Positions 34,109 through 42,861 of a DNA stretch of 64,000 nucleotides are shown here, one piece after another. How positions within the stretch are numbered: position 1 is the stretch's first letter; each line of letters starts with the position of its first letter. Made by a program: the position numbers and the translations under genes. Origin of the DNA: an uncultured Pirellulaceae bacterium (GTDB lineage Bacteria > Planctomycetota > Planctomycetia > Pirellulales > Pirellulaceae). Location: positions 496,001-560,000 of the forward strand of contig CALKGE010000001.1 in the NCBI GenBank assembly GCA_938084685.1, written 5' to 3'. The notes beneath the pieces are model-generated. The model was not told the origin of the DNA. It worked only from the letters and a program-made list of their open reading frames with translations, and did no database searches.

Positions 34109-35263
34109 TTAGTCCAGGAAATTTCCCTGTGCGAGTCGTTCGGGAACATATTCCTGAGTCACATAGCTGATGTCCTTGGAAATCAAGGCTTCGACTTCCA
34201 GCTTAAATCCATTGGACAACATTTTTTTGATTTCAGCCTGCCAGCGTTTTTTCTTTTCAAACCAGGGGTACTTGGCGATCTGATTGGCTCGTTTGATGTC
34301 GTTATCACTGAGTTTAATTGTGACGCTGGGATTGAGTTCACAGAGTTCGTAATCGCGACTACGCAAACCGATGAATTTGGCACTTGGAATGGCCATTCTG
34401 CGGGATTCGTAAGCCAGATTGATCGAGCCCTGTTTGATCACACTGTAGATGTAATAGCCCCAGGGGTCGTTATCAAGCAGGCAGTAGATGGGAAGCCCGA
34501 GTTCATTGTGCAGGCGACTCAGCAGGCGGCGGACTCCCCGCGGCGGCTGGCCATTTCCATGCGTCAAAATACAATTATGTTCCTTCCAGAACTTGTCTTC
34601 GTTAAACCGCCTCCAGACTGTGTCCTTTTCGACATGCAGGATAAAATCGGCATCGCACTTCACAAACTGCATCACCTCCTCTTCCACGATCGACGGGATG
34701 GCGTAACCGCCGGAGCCCATCCGCGAGCAATCGATTTCGTCACCCGAGTCGATGAGCTGAATGTTGCCTACCATCGCTCCCCGGTTGGAGGCATAGACGT
34801 GCAATTCTTCGCGTAGTGCATTGAGAGCTACTTCTACATCTTCGATCACAGGGTCACAGTCCCCTTGATCATTGAATGTTTCTTCCCTGGTTCCATCGAT
34901 CGTATGTTTGAGCAGGTAGTAGAGACCACGAATACTGGTAGTTTTTCCCTGCTCGATCAACTCTTTACATCCCCGGCCTACCAGTAGTGTCTGCATATAG
35001 GTTCGGGCTTGAGAGAGGTTAAACAGCTCGCGTTTATTTTTCGAGCTGCCCATCTCGATGATCTTTTTGGTCGGACTGTATTTCACATTGGAGAGGCTAC
35101 GCGAAGGTACTTCGATATAGGGTGCTCGGCCACGGCTCGCCTGTTTAAAGACGCCATCGGCGAGACCTACCAGTGAATTGAGTGTCTTTTTGTCCTTGGC
35201 AGTCAACTTGGCTTTACGAGCCTGTTGAGCGGGAGTCGGTTTCTTTGCCTTTTTCTTAGCCAT
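34109..35263 (-). CDS. top6A: DNA topoisomerase VI subunit A (Spo11-like)
   Basis: Topoisomerase VI is a type IIB enzyme that cuts both DNA strands and passes another duplex through, using ATP. This 384-residue A subunit has a Lys-rich N-terminus, the winged-helix catalytic tyrosine motif RGLYY (Tyr116 by analogy with Spo11/TopoVI-A), and a Toprim domain with Glu212 in HVEKD and the DxD pair Asp264/Asp266 in CLLDNDPWGY. These motifs are complete, so the enzyme should be active with the B subunit encoded 46 bases upstream. The ATG follows GAGGTAAGAG. The family is typical of archaea and plants and scattered in bacteria. Confidence 0.94.
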   Translation of the reverse strand: MAKKKAKKPTPAQQARKAKLTAKDKKTLNSLVGLADGVFKQASRGRAPYIEVPSRSLSNVKYSPTKKIIEMGSSKNKRELFNLSQARTYMQTLLVGRGCKELIEQGKTTSIRGLYYLLKHTIDGTREETFNDQGDCDPVIEDVEVALNALREELHVYASNRGAMVGNIQLIDSGDEIDCSRMGSGGYAIPSIVEEEVMQFVKCDADFILHVEKDTVWRRFNEDKFWKEHNCILTHGNGQPPRGVRRLLSRLHNELGLPIYCLLDNDPWGYYIYSVIKQGSINLAYESRRMAIPSAKFIGLRSRDYELCELNPSVTIKLSDNDIKRANQIAKYPWFEKKKRWQAEIKKMLSNGFKLEVEALISKDISYVTQEYVPERLAQGNFLD

Positions 35264-35309
35264 CTCTTACCTCTGTAAGCGCATCGATTTACCAGCAGGC
35301 GCAGCTGGG

Positions 35310-37391
35310 TTAAAACAGTTTTTTTTGAGGAGCTGTTTTTTCGAGCTGTTCTGTGAGCTCGCTTTCAGGATCTTCATCAATGATCAGTACATTACTGCCA
35401 TAGTCTGCCGGACTAATTCTATTTCCACGATCATCCAGCTTGGTGTCAGCTTCTTTGGTGATACGTCTAGCCACGCGAGTGAGGTGGTTGTAGATTTCGT
35501 CTTTGTCACAGCCATTCAGGTCAGATACCGCCTGGGCAACTTCGCCCAGATAACGAACGAAGACATTTCTCCGTTCTCCTTCTTTCTTTACCTGCTGACG
35601 GCGACGCAGGAACATACCCAGTTTTCGGCCGACCGTTTGCAGGCCGAGCCGGATTTCTTTCTGAATTTCATCGTAGTGGGCGATGGCCTCTTTGGACTCA
35701 CTGGTAAACGGAACCCAAACACTGGCAACGTGAACCATCACACGGACAGGCCCGGACGGGAGGTTTCCTCGGGATTGTGACAACCCGTAACTTCTCCAGT
35801 TCATTTTCATGACCGTTTGCGTAATCGCACAATCCCGCATCTTAAACTGCAGCGGTACGCGATTGGCATAGCGGAGCACCTGCATTGCCTGGCCATCGGA
35901 AACGTTGACGTTTTTCATGGAATCATGCAAACGCTCGATCTCTGCCTGTTTCAGTTTGGCAGGTGATTGGCGACTACCAAATTCACCTGCTTTCATGATC
36001 TTGTCAGCTGAGTCAGCTCCCAGGCCATCAAACGTATTCATCAAAAACTGCCTTAAGGTACGGGCATCGGTTTCCTCGATGAGTCTTTCGAGCAGTTCCA
36101 TGGAGACTTTTTGAGCGGCGTTTTGTCCTCCATAGGCCAGAGCGCATTCGATCTGGAATGGGTTTCCCCGGTAGACGGAAGGTGGGCGAGTGGCAGCGAC
36201 ATAAAACTCACCCGGGACAACCTGATGCAGTCCCCTAAGCAGCAGTTCTTCGCCAATCGGAGCGATGCAGTCGGTACTGGGCGCCTTGATCTTCGTTTTT
36301 TGAATCGCTTTGTAAATCTTATCAGCGTCATCGCGACTGATTTTTTTGACACTGCTGCGAGTGCTCACATCGGCGGTTTCACAAATACGACGGGCAACGG
36401 CCGGGCTGACCCGACTGAAGCTGGAAGTGAGGAACTGAGTGATAGTCCCTTCTTTCGTCTCCTTGAGCATGGTTACGAGTCGCCCGAGTTCGACACCATA
36501 GGGATGTGGCTTGATCTCCTTCGCTTCCGGAGGTAGCTGGTCGGTGCTGCGGGCATAGGTGTGCAGGGCTCCGTCCGGATCCAGGTAGTGCAGTGTGACA
36601 TGCGGATTGGCGATGGCTGTCATTTCCAGATATTCGTCGACACTTCCCCGCCCACGTTGGTACTTGGCTTCAATCTCGAGCGTTACACGGGTTCCACTAC
36701 GGACTTCCACAGGATTGGGAGGTGTCTGGTCTTCTTCCACCTCCGGCACTGGATAGTAGGCTTCCCACTCGATATTCTTTTTGGCCATGATCACACGACC
36801 TTTTTCGCCGGCAGGGATATCGAGTCCGTCTCCGCGATTGTTAAGAATCTGTGGATTATTTGTTTTCGTGTCGATCTGCAGCTCATAGTAGTGAGCTGGT
36901 TTACGAATAGAGAGCTTGGAGACAATTTTGACAGGTTTGCCGGTGGTGAGCATGCCATACATACCGGCGGCACTGATCCCAATCCCCTGCTGACCGCGAC
37001 TCATTCTTAACCGATGGAATTTGGATCCATAAAGCAGTTTCCCGAAAATCAATGGGATCTGTTTCTTGAGAATCCCTGGTCCGTTGTCCTGAATGGATAC
37101 TTTAAAGCGGTCCGGCTCGGTCTGGGAGATATTAACCCATATTTCCGGAGCGATCCCCGCTTCTTCACAGGCATCGAGCGAATTATCAACGGCTTCCTTG
37201 ACCGTCGTCAGAAGTGCTTTTCGGGGGTTGTCAAATCCCAGAAGATGTCGGTTTTTTGCGAAAAACTCGCTGACGGATATGGATCGCTGCTTGGCGGCCA
37301 TCGCCTGGGCAGTGCTTCGTCGAGGTTTACGTTTTCCGCTTGTTTTATCAGCCAATGGTGGTGCACTCCCTTTGCAACACGGTGACTCCAT
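35310..37391 (-). CDS. top6B: DNA topoisomerase VI subunit B (GHKL ATPase)
   Basis: A 693-residue ATPase subunit of topoisomerase VI. The Bergerat fold is complete: N box KEAVDNSLDACEE (Glu66, Asn70), G1 box QDNGPGI (102-107), G2 box RGQQGIGISAAG (132-143). The helix-two-turn-helix and transducer regions follow (ANRVPLQFK, then LGMFLRRRQQVKKEGERR). The C-terminal tail is acidic with LIIDEDPESELTEQ. ATP binding should close the gate of the A2B2 heterotetramer. It is the first gene of a minus-strand run: B, A, GNAT, methyltransferase, beta-lactamase-fold protein. It is full length, unlike fused TopoVIII proteins from mobile elements. Confidence 0.94.
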   Translation of the reverse strand: MESPCCKGSAPPLADKTSGKRKPRRSTAQAMAAKQRSISVSEFFAKNRHLLGFDNPRKALLTTVKEAVDNSLDACEEAGIAPEIWVNISQTEPDRFKVSIQDNGPGILKKQIPLIFGKLLYGSKFHRLRMSRGQQGIGISAAGMYGMLTTGKPVKIVSKLSIRKPAHYYELQIDTKTNNPQILNNRGDGLDIPAGEKGRVIMAKKNIEWEAYYPVPEVEEDQTPPNPVEVRSGTRVTLEIEAKYQRGRGSVDEYLEMTAIANPHVTLHYLDPDGALHTYARSTDQLPPEAKEIKPHPYGVELGRLVTMLKETKEGTITQFLTSSFSRVSPAVARRICETADVSTRSSVKKISRDDADKIYKAIQKTKIKAPSTDCIAPIGEELLLRGLHQVVPGEFYVAATRPPSVYRGNPFQIECALAYGGQNAAQKVSMELLERLIEETDARTLRQFLMNTFDGLGADSADKIMKAGEFGSRQSPAKLKQAEIERLHDSMKNVNVSDGQAMQVLRYANRVPLQFKMRDCAITQTVMKMNWRSYGLSQSRGNLPSGPVRVMVHVASVWVPFTSESKEAIAHYDEIQKEIRLGLQTVGRKLGMFLRRRQQVKKEGERRNVFVRYLGEVAQAVSDLNGCDKDEIYNHLTRVARRITKEADTKLDDRGNRISPADYGSNVLIIDEDPESELTEQLEKTAPQKKLF

Positions 37392-37459
37392 TCCGGTTGG
37401 TGGCTGATTCTGTAATCTATGAGATAGATAATGAATCAGTGTTGTTAAAGATTGACGAT

Positions 37460-37477
37460 TATAGCGGTTATAGCGGT
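37460..37477. repeat. Tandem 9-base repeat TATAGCGGT x2
   Basis: Two perfect, adjacent copies of TATAGCGGT lie in the 295-base spacer between top6B and the first small secreted gene. Each copy resembles part of an extended -10, so it may be relevant to promoter activity, or it may be a neutral slippage product. Confidence 0.6.
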
Positions 37478-37525
37478 TTCATCATAGTTGGGTCTATAAA
37501 ACTGGGGACTTGGGTGACGAATCGT

Positions 37526-37562
37526 GGACAAAGGTGTCAGATTTGCTGACAAACATTTGTCC
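37526..37562. promoter_or_regulatory. Nested inverted repeat upstream of two small secreted genes
   Basis: The spacer 37392-37686 is the longest gene-free stretch in the window. Besides the 9-base tandem repeat it holds this nested dyad: outer arms GGACAAA (37526-37532) and TTTGTCC (37556-37562), and inner arms TGTCAG (37535-37540) and CTGACA (37546-37551) around ATTTG. The inner dyad could be a dimeric-regulator operator, or the whole could fold as an RNA hairpin. A TACAAT at 37585-37590 could be a -10 for the plus-strand genes, which would place the dyad at about -50. All of this is inference. Confidence 0.4.
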
Positions 37563-37689
37563 CTACAAACGGAAAATACCGAATTACAATAATGAGTGGA
37601 AAGGATTTTGATTGCCCACCGGTTGGGAATATCGAAGTTTTGTAATTCTGATCTGGAATTTCACATCAGGTCAACCAAGGAGTCAAATG

Positions 37690-38112
37690 ATGGCTAATTC
37701 GAAGATTGTTGCTGGTATCGCATTGTTAACGATGTTTGTTTTCTCTGGTATTTCAGCGGAAGCAGCAGGTCCCAAACTGAAACTTAGCCGTAAACCGACG
37801 ACCTCCAAGGCAAAAGCGGCTCCTCAGGAACCGACGGTACTCAAGCAGGCTCCGGCTGCCGCTCCGATCCAGAACCCGCAGGTCACCAATAACCCGCGTC
37901 TTTTCTACAATTACTACAGCCCGACCCAGGGAGGAGGAATTCCTTCCGTAATGTACCCAGCTCCTCGCCAGGTTCCGCTGATCATAGGGCATACTTATAA
38001 CACATACCAACCATTGATGCCTCACGAGTTTATGTATCGTCACGATCGTAGTTATCACAACTACTATCCCAACGGTGCAGGGTTTACACGAACTTACATT
38101 CGTTATCGATAA
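37690..38112 (+). CDS. Small secreted Tyr/Pro-rich protein
   Basis: A 140-residue exported protein (signal peptide KIVAGIALLTMFVFSGISAEA). I chose ATG 37690, since AAGGAG at 37677-37682 is at good spacing; ATG 37687 is a near-equal alternative and a longer open frame goes to 37612. The mature part is short and low-complexity: a Lys/Ala/Pro-rich stretch (KAKAAPQEPTVLKQ) followed by Tyr-rich segments (FYNYYSP, HTYNTYQP, SYHNYYP, TYIRYR). There is no catalytic motif. It may be a cell-wall or surface structural protein. A second small secreted gene follows 46 bases later. Confidence 0.7.
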   Translation: MANSKIVAGIALLTMFVFSGISAEAAGPKLKLSRKPTTSKAKAAPQEPTVLKQAPAAAPIQNPQVTNNPRLFYNYYSPTQGGGIPSVMYPAPRQVPLIIGHTYNTYQPLMPHEFMYRHDRSYHNYYPNGAGFTRTYIRYR

Positions 38113-38158
38113 GTTCCGAGCTTGTGCGGTTGAATCTCCTTTAGATAGGAATGTACCA

Positions 38159-38545
38159 ATGCACAAGCAGTCTAAATTTTGGGTCGGGGTAAGTCTGGCC
38201 CTCCTTCTCAGCGCGTTTACTATCGAAACCGAAGTACAAGCGGGTCGACGCAACCGCATTATGCAATCATGGGAACGCCAGCATGCCGATCAAACGTCAT
38301 GGAATGGCGCATATGCTCATCAGAGTACCGGCACTCCAATTGCCTTAATCGTTCCGCCAACGGTGCGTTCGATGCGAGTTTTCAACTGGGGTGTTTCAGG
38401 TAACACGATTTCGCCTGTCTACCACCAGTTCAGTCTGAACCGGTACTCCGGGAATGCATCTCCTCGTGGACCTTTCCTCAGAACACCTATGTATCCGAGC
38501 AGTAGTTCGCAATTTGGTGTCTACTACATCCGGGGACCCTGGTAG
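38159..38545 (+). CDS. Small secreted protein, partner of the preceding gene
   Basis: A 128-residue exported protein (signal peptide FWVGVSLALLLSAFTIETEVQA, then GRRNR). ATG 38159 is chosen because TAGGA at 38146-38150 precedes it; the frame is open to 38075. The mature part is rich in Ser, Pro, Tyr and Arg, ending SSQFGVYYIRGPW. It is compositionally similar to the upstream small protein but not an evident duplicate. No known domain was seen. It converges with the esterase gene nine bases away. Confidence 0.65.
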   Translation: MHKQSKFWVGVSLALLLSAFTIETEVQAGRRNRIMQSWERQHADQTSWNGAYAHQSTGTPIALIVPPTVRSMRVFNWGVSGNTISPVYHQFSLNRYSGNASPRGPFLRTPMYPSSSSQFGVYYIRGPW

Positions 38546-38554
38546 GGAACACAG

Positions 38555-39676
38555 CTATTTCGACGGGGTCGAGGTATGACGCAGTGCCTCGGTGAGCCAC
38601 TGGTAGCTGCGACGTTCTGCTTCCGGTGTAAGTGGGTGCCCTGTTCGATGATTATAGAAAGCGATGGCCGGTTTGGAGGTGTAAAACCTGTAGACTGCCA
38701 TCGCTTTTGCTATGTAGGGCCAACTGCGATCTCCATCGGCTGATTCACCTGCAATCAGCAGGAATGGTCTGGGCGCTATCAAAGCCAGCAGTTCGTCGTG
38801 GTCGTGGTAAAAAGACTCGTTAATTGTGTCACCCAGATACCAGGGAGCATCCCAGTTGGAGAACCTGGTACCGATGCCTCCTTCACTAAACACGGTTGCC
38901 TTGATGCGCTGATCAAAAGCAGCCAGATAAAGAACTTCTTTGGCTCCCAGGCTGTGGCCAACACAGCCCAGCCTGCTGGCATCCACTTCGGGCATAGCCG
39001 CCAGAATGTCTGTCGCAACCAGAGCGTCATAAAGCATGCGAGCCATCCCCTTTGACTCGGGATACTTCTCCAGAAACTGCTCGGCCATCTCTTTGGCCTC
39101 AATACCATGGTTCGTTGGCCAGAGATAATTACGAGGGACAATGGCCACCATTGCTCGCTGTGCTGCTCCAAGTCCGTGAAACTCTTCACTTCGTCCTTCA
39201 ATCCCCGCTGGCAGATCAATGCTGTTTTCTACCGTGGAGTGCAGGACGACGATTCCTGGAACCGGTTTTTTGATCTCTTTTGGTTTCAGGATGTATGCTT
39301 CGACATAGTCCCCGGGCAGAACTTCATATTTGACAAGCGTTCGCTCGACGGTCCCGACTTCCACTCGGCTCAGAATCTCAAGTTCCGGCAGGGGCCTTGC
39401 CTGCACCGCCAAGGGGCCGAGGTATTCGAGCCAGCGGCGCTGGATGATCTGGCGTGGACTGATAGCACCACGCACGGTTGGTTTTTCCCACTGTCGACGA
39501 GTGCGAATCACCAGGTCCAGATTGGCTTGCCAGTGGTCGGAGGCCGGTACCGCGAATTCACCAGCCGGAGGAGTTTGCGCTTCTTTCAGCCAGGGCAGAC
39601 TGGATATTTGGCCCCAAGCAGGAACGGGTAGAGCTCCAATCAGAAGCAAGGTAGGCAGTAGGCGGTGGATCATCAT
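38555..39676 (-). CDS. Secreted alpha/beta hydrolase, acetyl xylan esterase/dienelactone hydrolase-like
   Basis: A 373-residue exported hydrolase starting at ATG 39676 (MMIHRLLPTLLLIGALPVPAWG signal peptide; the frame is open to 39739). The nucleophile elbow is GCVGHSLGAKEV, and a late His lies in HRTGHPLTPEAERRSY. PGIVVLHST is the usual oxyanion region before it. Similar proteins in planctomycetes are annotated as acetyl xylan esterase- or dienelactone hydrolase-family and usually act on plant or algal polysaccharide esters. The substrate is not shown. FIST is divergent, with 125 bases between this start and the FIST start. Confidence 0.85.
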   Translation of the reverse strand: MMIHRLLPTLLLIGALPVPAWGQISSLPWLKEAQTPPAGEFAVPASDHWQANLDLVIRTRRQWEKPTVRGAISPRQIIQRRWLEYLGPLAVQARPLPELEILSRVEVGTVERTLVKYEVLPGDYVEAYILKPKEIKKPVPGIVVLHSTVENSIDLPAGIEGRSEEFHGLGAAQRAMVAIVPRNYLWPTNHGIEAKEMAEQFLEKYPESKGMARMLYDALVATDILAAMPEVDASRLGCVGHSLGAKEVLYLAAFDQRIKATVFSEGGIGTRFSNWDAPWYLGDTINESFYHDHDELLALIAPRPFLLIAGESADGDRSWPYIAKAMAVYRFYTSKPAIAFYNHRTGHPLTPEAERRSYQWLTEALRHTSTPSK

Positions 39677-39801
39677 CGAGGCCTTTGGGGGGGAGTGAAA
39701 CGGGAAGCTGTACAGTCGCCAGTATGCATCACCTGACACCTCTACTATATTGACGGTTGTGTTTGTCTCGCAATCAGTAATTCAGTAACCCGAGGGAAAG
39801 T

Positions 39802-41004
39802 ATGGCTTCCGTATCCAACCAATTTGCCAGTGCCGTGATTACTACGGACGCGTGGCAGTCGGAGCTGGACGCGTGCTGCCAACGGTTGCGAGACGGTCTG
39901 GATGGTCAGATCGACCTGTTGGTCATGTTTGTTTCCAGCCATTTTCAGTCGGAGCTGGAACATATCGTGGAATGCCTGCATCGCCAGTTGTCCCCTCGCC
40001 ACATGATCGGAGGGACCGGTGAAGGCGTCATAGCGGATGCTCAGGAGTTCGAGGGAACACCTGCCATTTCTCTGTGGTGTGCGTCACTGCCACAGAGTCA
40101 GATTGATTCCATGCGACTTACTTTTGAACGGACGCCCGACGGCAGTACGTTCACAGGCTGGCTGGAATCACTCGACGGACAAGCCAGTGGAATATCCCCG
40201 AGTGACAATCAATGGGAAGACGATGCTGTAATCCTGCTGGTTGGAGAACCCTTTTCTTTCCCCGTGGAAGGATTGCTTCAGCGGCTTGAAGAAGATCGTC
40301 CGGGAGTACCGGTTGTGGGGGGCATGGCGTCGGGATTTCAAGTTCCTGGAGAAAACCGCATTGTGGTGGGACCGGATGTTTTTGACAGTGGTGCGGCAGT
40401 GGTCGTTTTGCAGGGTAGCGTTAAGACATGGAAGGTTGTTTCTCAGGGTTGTCGACCGATTGGGCCGCGGTTTGTCATTACGGCGGCGGACCAGAATTTG
40501 ATCACTGGCCTGGGTGGTAAGCCAGCTCTGGATGAATTGAAACACCTTTACCAGGAGCTGCCCACCAGGGAACAGGCTGCCATGCAGCAGGGGTTTCACA
40601 TTGGCCGAGTTGTCAGTGAATATCAGGATGAATACCTGATGGGAGACTTCCTGATTCGTAATGTTGTTGGTGTAGAGCCGGATGAGCAGGCAGTGGTGAT
40701 AGCAGACTATTTTCGGGTTGGTCAGACGGTCCAGTTTCACATTCGCGATCAACAGTCCGCCAGTCAGGAATTGACTCAACTGCTCAGTCGACTTGAAACC
40801 GACGCCGCAGGCGCTCTACTATTTACATGTAACGGTCGTGGTCAGCGACTGTTTGAGGTGGAGTCTCATGATGCGGCAGCTGTTCGGCAGCATTTGGGCG
40901 CTCTACCTGTTTCCGGTTTCTTCGCTCAGGGTGAACTTGGTCCTGTGGGCGGGAAGAACTTCTTGCACGGTTTTACGGCCAGCATAATTGTATTTGAATC
41001 ATGA
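39802..41004 (+). CDS. FIST domain signal-transduction protein
   Basis: A 400-residue cytoplasmic protein with FIST_N (about 10-210; includes MIGGTGEGVI and VVGGMASGFQ) and FIST_C (about 230-390; includes GGKPALDEL, FLIRNVVGVEP, ALLFTCNGRG and GPVGGKNFLHGFTASIIVF). FIST domains are proposed sensory modules that bind small ligands such as amino acids and usually sit with histidine kinases or diguanylate cyclases. Here it is alone, followed by a gene that overlaps its stop codon by four bases. Confidence 0.92.
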   Translation: MASVSNQFASAVITTDAWQSELDACCQRLRDGLDGQIDLLVMFVSSHFQSELEHIVECLHRQLSPRHMIGGTGEGVIADAQEFEGTPAISLWCASLPQSQIDSMRLTFERTPDGSTFTGWLESLDGQASGISPSDNQWEDDAVILLVGEPFSFPVEGLLQRLEEDRPGVPVVGGMASGFQVPGENRIVVGPDVFDSGAAVVVLQGSVKTWKVVSQGCRPIGPRFVITAADQNLITGLGGKPALDELKHLYQELPTREQAAMQQGFHIGRVVSEYQDEYLMGDFLIRNVVGVEPDEQAVVIADYFRVGQTVQFHIRDQQSASQELTQLLSRLETDAAGALLFTCNGRGQRLFEVESHDAAAVRQHLGALPVSGFFAQGELGPVGGKNFLHGFTASIIVFES

Positions 41005-41681
41005 AACGACCAACCATCTACACCGTACTGTTTGCTGTTTTTACTCTGGCCTCTGCCCAGGCTATCGACAAGGTGAAACCTCAACTGGAGCTGCAGGAAA
41101 TACAGTCGTTGATTGGAGAATGGAAAGGGGTAGGGCAACTCAAACGAGGAGTGACTCGAGGTGGCTGGATCGAAGAGAGTCAGTGGGCCTGGAAGTTTGG
41201 TAAACAGGAATCGGTATTGGTTTATCGAAGCGCCAAAGGGAAGTTCGTCAAAGAACTCAAGGTCTCATTTGAAAACGATAAGTATGTTGCTCGGGGTGTA
41301 AACTCGATGGGAGAAACCATTGAATTAACAGGAACCAGAGATGACTCGGGCAAGTTGGTACTGGTGAATGCTGGCTCAACATTACCTTCACGTATTTCAT
41401 TTCGAACTGTCGCCGCAGGTAAACGGATGATCGTTTCCTTTGAACGTAAGATCTCGGATTCACTGTACACTCGTCTGGGCGAGGTCGGAGCAACGCGGAA
41501 AGGAAGCATGTTTGGCAAAGGAGCCCAGGAAGTCGTCTGTATTGTGTCCGGAGGCAAGGGGACGATACCGGTTACCTTCGAAGGTAAGACATACTATGTC
41601 TGCTGCACCGGTTGCCGCGATTACTTTAACGAGAATGCAGCCACGATCGTGGCTGAATACAACGCTAATAAAAAGAAATGA
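41001..41681 (+). CDS. Secreted protein with C-terminal YHS/TRASH-like Cys motif
   Basis: A 226-residue exported protein (signal peptide to about residue 20, AVFTLASAQA). The middle is a beta-rich, lipocalin-like domain (IGEWKGVGQLKRG onward). The C-terminal 45 residues have VTFEGKTYYVCCTGCRDYF, resembling YHS or TRASH metal-binding modules in which paired cysteines bind a soft metal. Its ATG overlaps the FIST stop (ATGA), so the two are probably coupled although one is cytoplasmic and one exported. Metal or ligand sensing is inference. It converges with an LRR lipoprotein gene 23 bases away. Confidence 0.78.
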   Translation: MKRPTIYTVLFAVFTLASAQAIDKVKPQLELQEIQSLIGEWKGVGQLKRGVTRGGWIEESQWAWKFGKQESVLVYRSAKGKFVKELKVSFENDKYVARGVNSMGETIELTGTRDDSGKLVLVNAGSTLPSRISFRTVAAGKRMIVSFERKISDSLYTRLGEVGATRKGSMFGKGAQEVVCIVSGGKGTIPVTFEGKTYYVCCTGCRDYFNENAATIVAEYNANKKK

Positions 41682-41704
41682 TCAGCGGCGGCGCCAGCCT
41701 GCAG

Positions 41705-42724
41705 CTAGTCGAGTGGATTAAGTGAACGGAAGATGGCGCCCAGTGTACCACCGGATTGTTCGCCCGCTTCTTCCGCTTCCGCGCCAGTTTCCTCTACCTC
41801 GGAGATTTCAGATTGTGCGTTGCCAGTGAATATTCTGGCGAGGTTGCCCAGCGGACTCAAACGGGACTGTGCGGTATCGTTTGCGCTGCTGGTTTCGGCA
41901 AGTTCTCCGAATGAATCTTGACCGGCTCCGGCGCCGAGTGACTGATCGTTCCCCAGACCTTCAGGGTTCTGGAAGTCGATAAAAGTATCTGGCAGCAGTT
42001 GCTGAAGTTTGTTGACACCGTCCTGGGTTACCTGAGTACCTGTCAGGCTGACTGAATTGAGACTTGATAGACCACCAAGAACTGCCAGACCTTCATCATC
42101 AATAGCGGTGTTACTGATATCGAGTGTATTTATTTTTTTGAGGTCACCGAGTGTGGCCAGGCCTTCGTTTGTGAGTTGTGACCTTGAGATTGTGAGTTGA
42201 CGCAGTTCGGGAAGGTCAGCAAGGGCTGCGATACCGACGTTGGTCAGCTGCTCTCCATCCAGGTGAAGTATTTTGACAGTTTTAATCGCTGCCAATTCGA
42301 TCGCAACATCATCCGTACAGTTTTTAAATATGACCTGATACAGTGGGAGTGCTGAAATAGCCTTGATTCCCTCGCCGGTCACCTGCGTACCGCTGAGATT
42401 GATGGTGTTCACCTTGGTGAGGTCGGCGATGTTTGACAGGCCGGTATTGGAAATGGGCGAGCCCGCCAGATCAAGCATTTCCAGATTTTCGACTTCCGCT
42501 AAAACCGCCAATTCCGCGTCGGAAATGCTCTTTTCCTTGAGGTCCATTTGCGAGCTGCTGAAGTTGATGGAAACGGAACTATGCCCCATCCAGGCACCTC
42601 CCAAAGCCTCCACTTTTTGCTGTGCGGCTGATTGTTCTTGAGAGATCTCGATTTCGTCAGAGCCGCACCCTGTGAGAAATAGCGCAAGTGCGAATGCAGG
42701 AATAGATTTTAGGTAGGTCATCAT
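41705..42724 (-). CDS. LRR lipoprotein
   Basis: A 339-residue lipoprotein. ATG 42724 (or the adjacent 42721) gives a signal with lipobox LTGC, lipidated Cys20. After an amphipathic stretch come about eight leucine-rich repeats of roughly 24 residues (LEMLDLAGSPISNTGL, INTLDISNTAIDDEGL and so on), the same repeat type as in the DUF1570 protein at 56381-58168. The C-terminal 90 residues are low complexity with many Glu, Gly and Ala. It is anchored in a membrane, with the LRR arc available for protein binding. The frame extends to 42787 but lacks a better start. Confidence 0.87.
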   Translation of the reverse strand: MMTYLKSIPAFALALFLTGCGSDEIEISQEQSAAQQKVEALGGAWMGHSSVSINFSSSQMDLKEKSISDAELAVLAEVENLEMLDLAGSPISNTGLSNIADLTKVNTINLSGTQVTGEGIKAISALPLYQVIFKNCTDDVAIELAAIKTVKILHLDGEQLTNVGIAALADLPELRQLTISRSQLTNEGLATLGDLKKINTLDISNTAIDDEGLAVLGGLSSLNSVSLTGTQVTQDGVNKLQQLLPDTFIDFQNPEGLGNDQSLGAGAGQDSFGELAETSSANDTAQSRLSPLGNLARIFTGNAQSEISEVEETGAEAEEAGEQSGGTLGAIFRSLNPLD

Positions 42725-42861
42725 GGAAATCGCCTGAAAAGAACTATCGTTGAAGACAGCATCGCTGCCCTGAATCAGTTTATTCAATATACGTGGTGAA
42801 TCCTCAGCTGTGAATTATTTGTCTGCCGGGAACACGGTAAATTGTAGCTCGCCCAGCAAAG

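Noticed and set aside
34109-37391. Mobile-element TopoVIII
   Set aside because: Subunits are separate and full length, and no integrase, transposase or phage gene is nearby.
37460-37477. Start of a CRISPR array or larger satellite
   Set aside because: Only two 9-base copies and no spacers. No array-like pattern was noticed elsewhere in the window.
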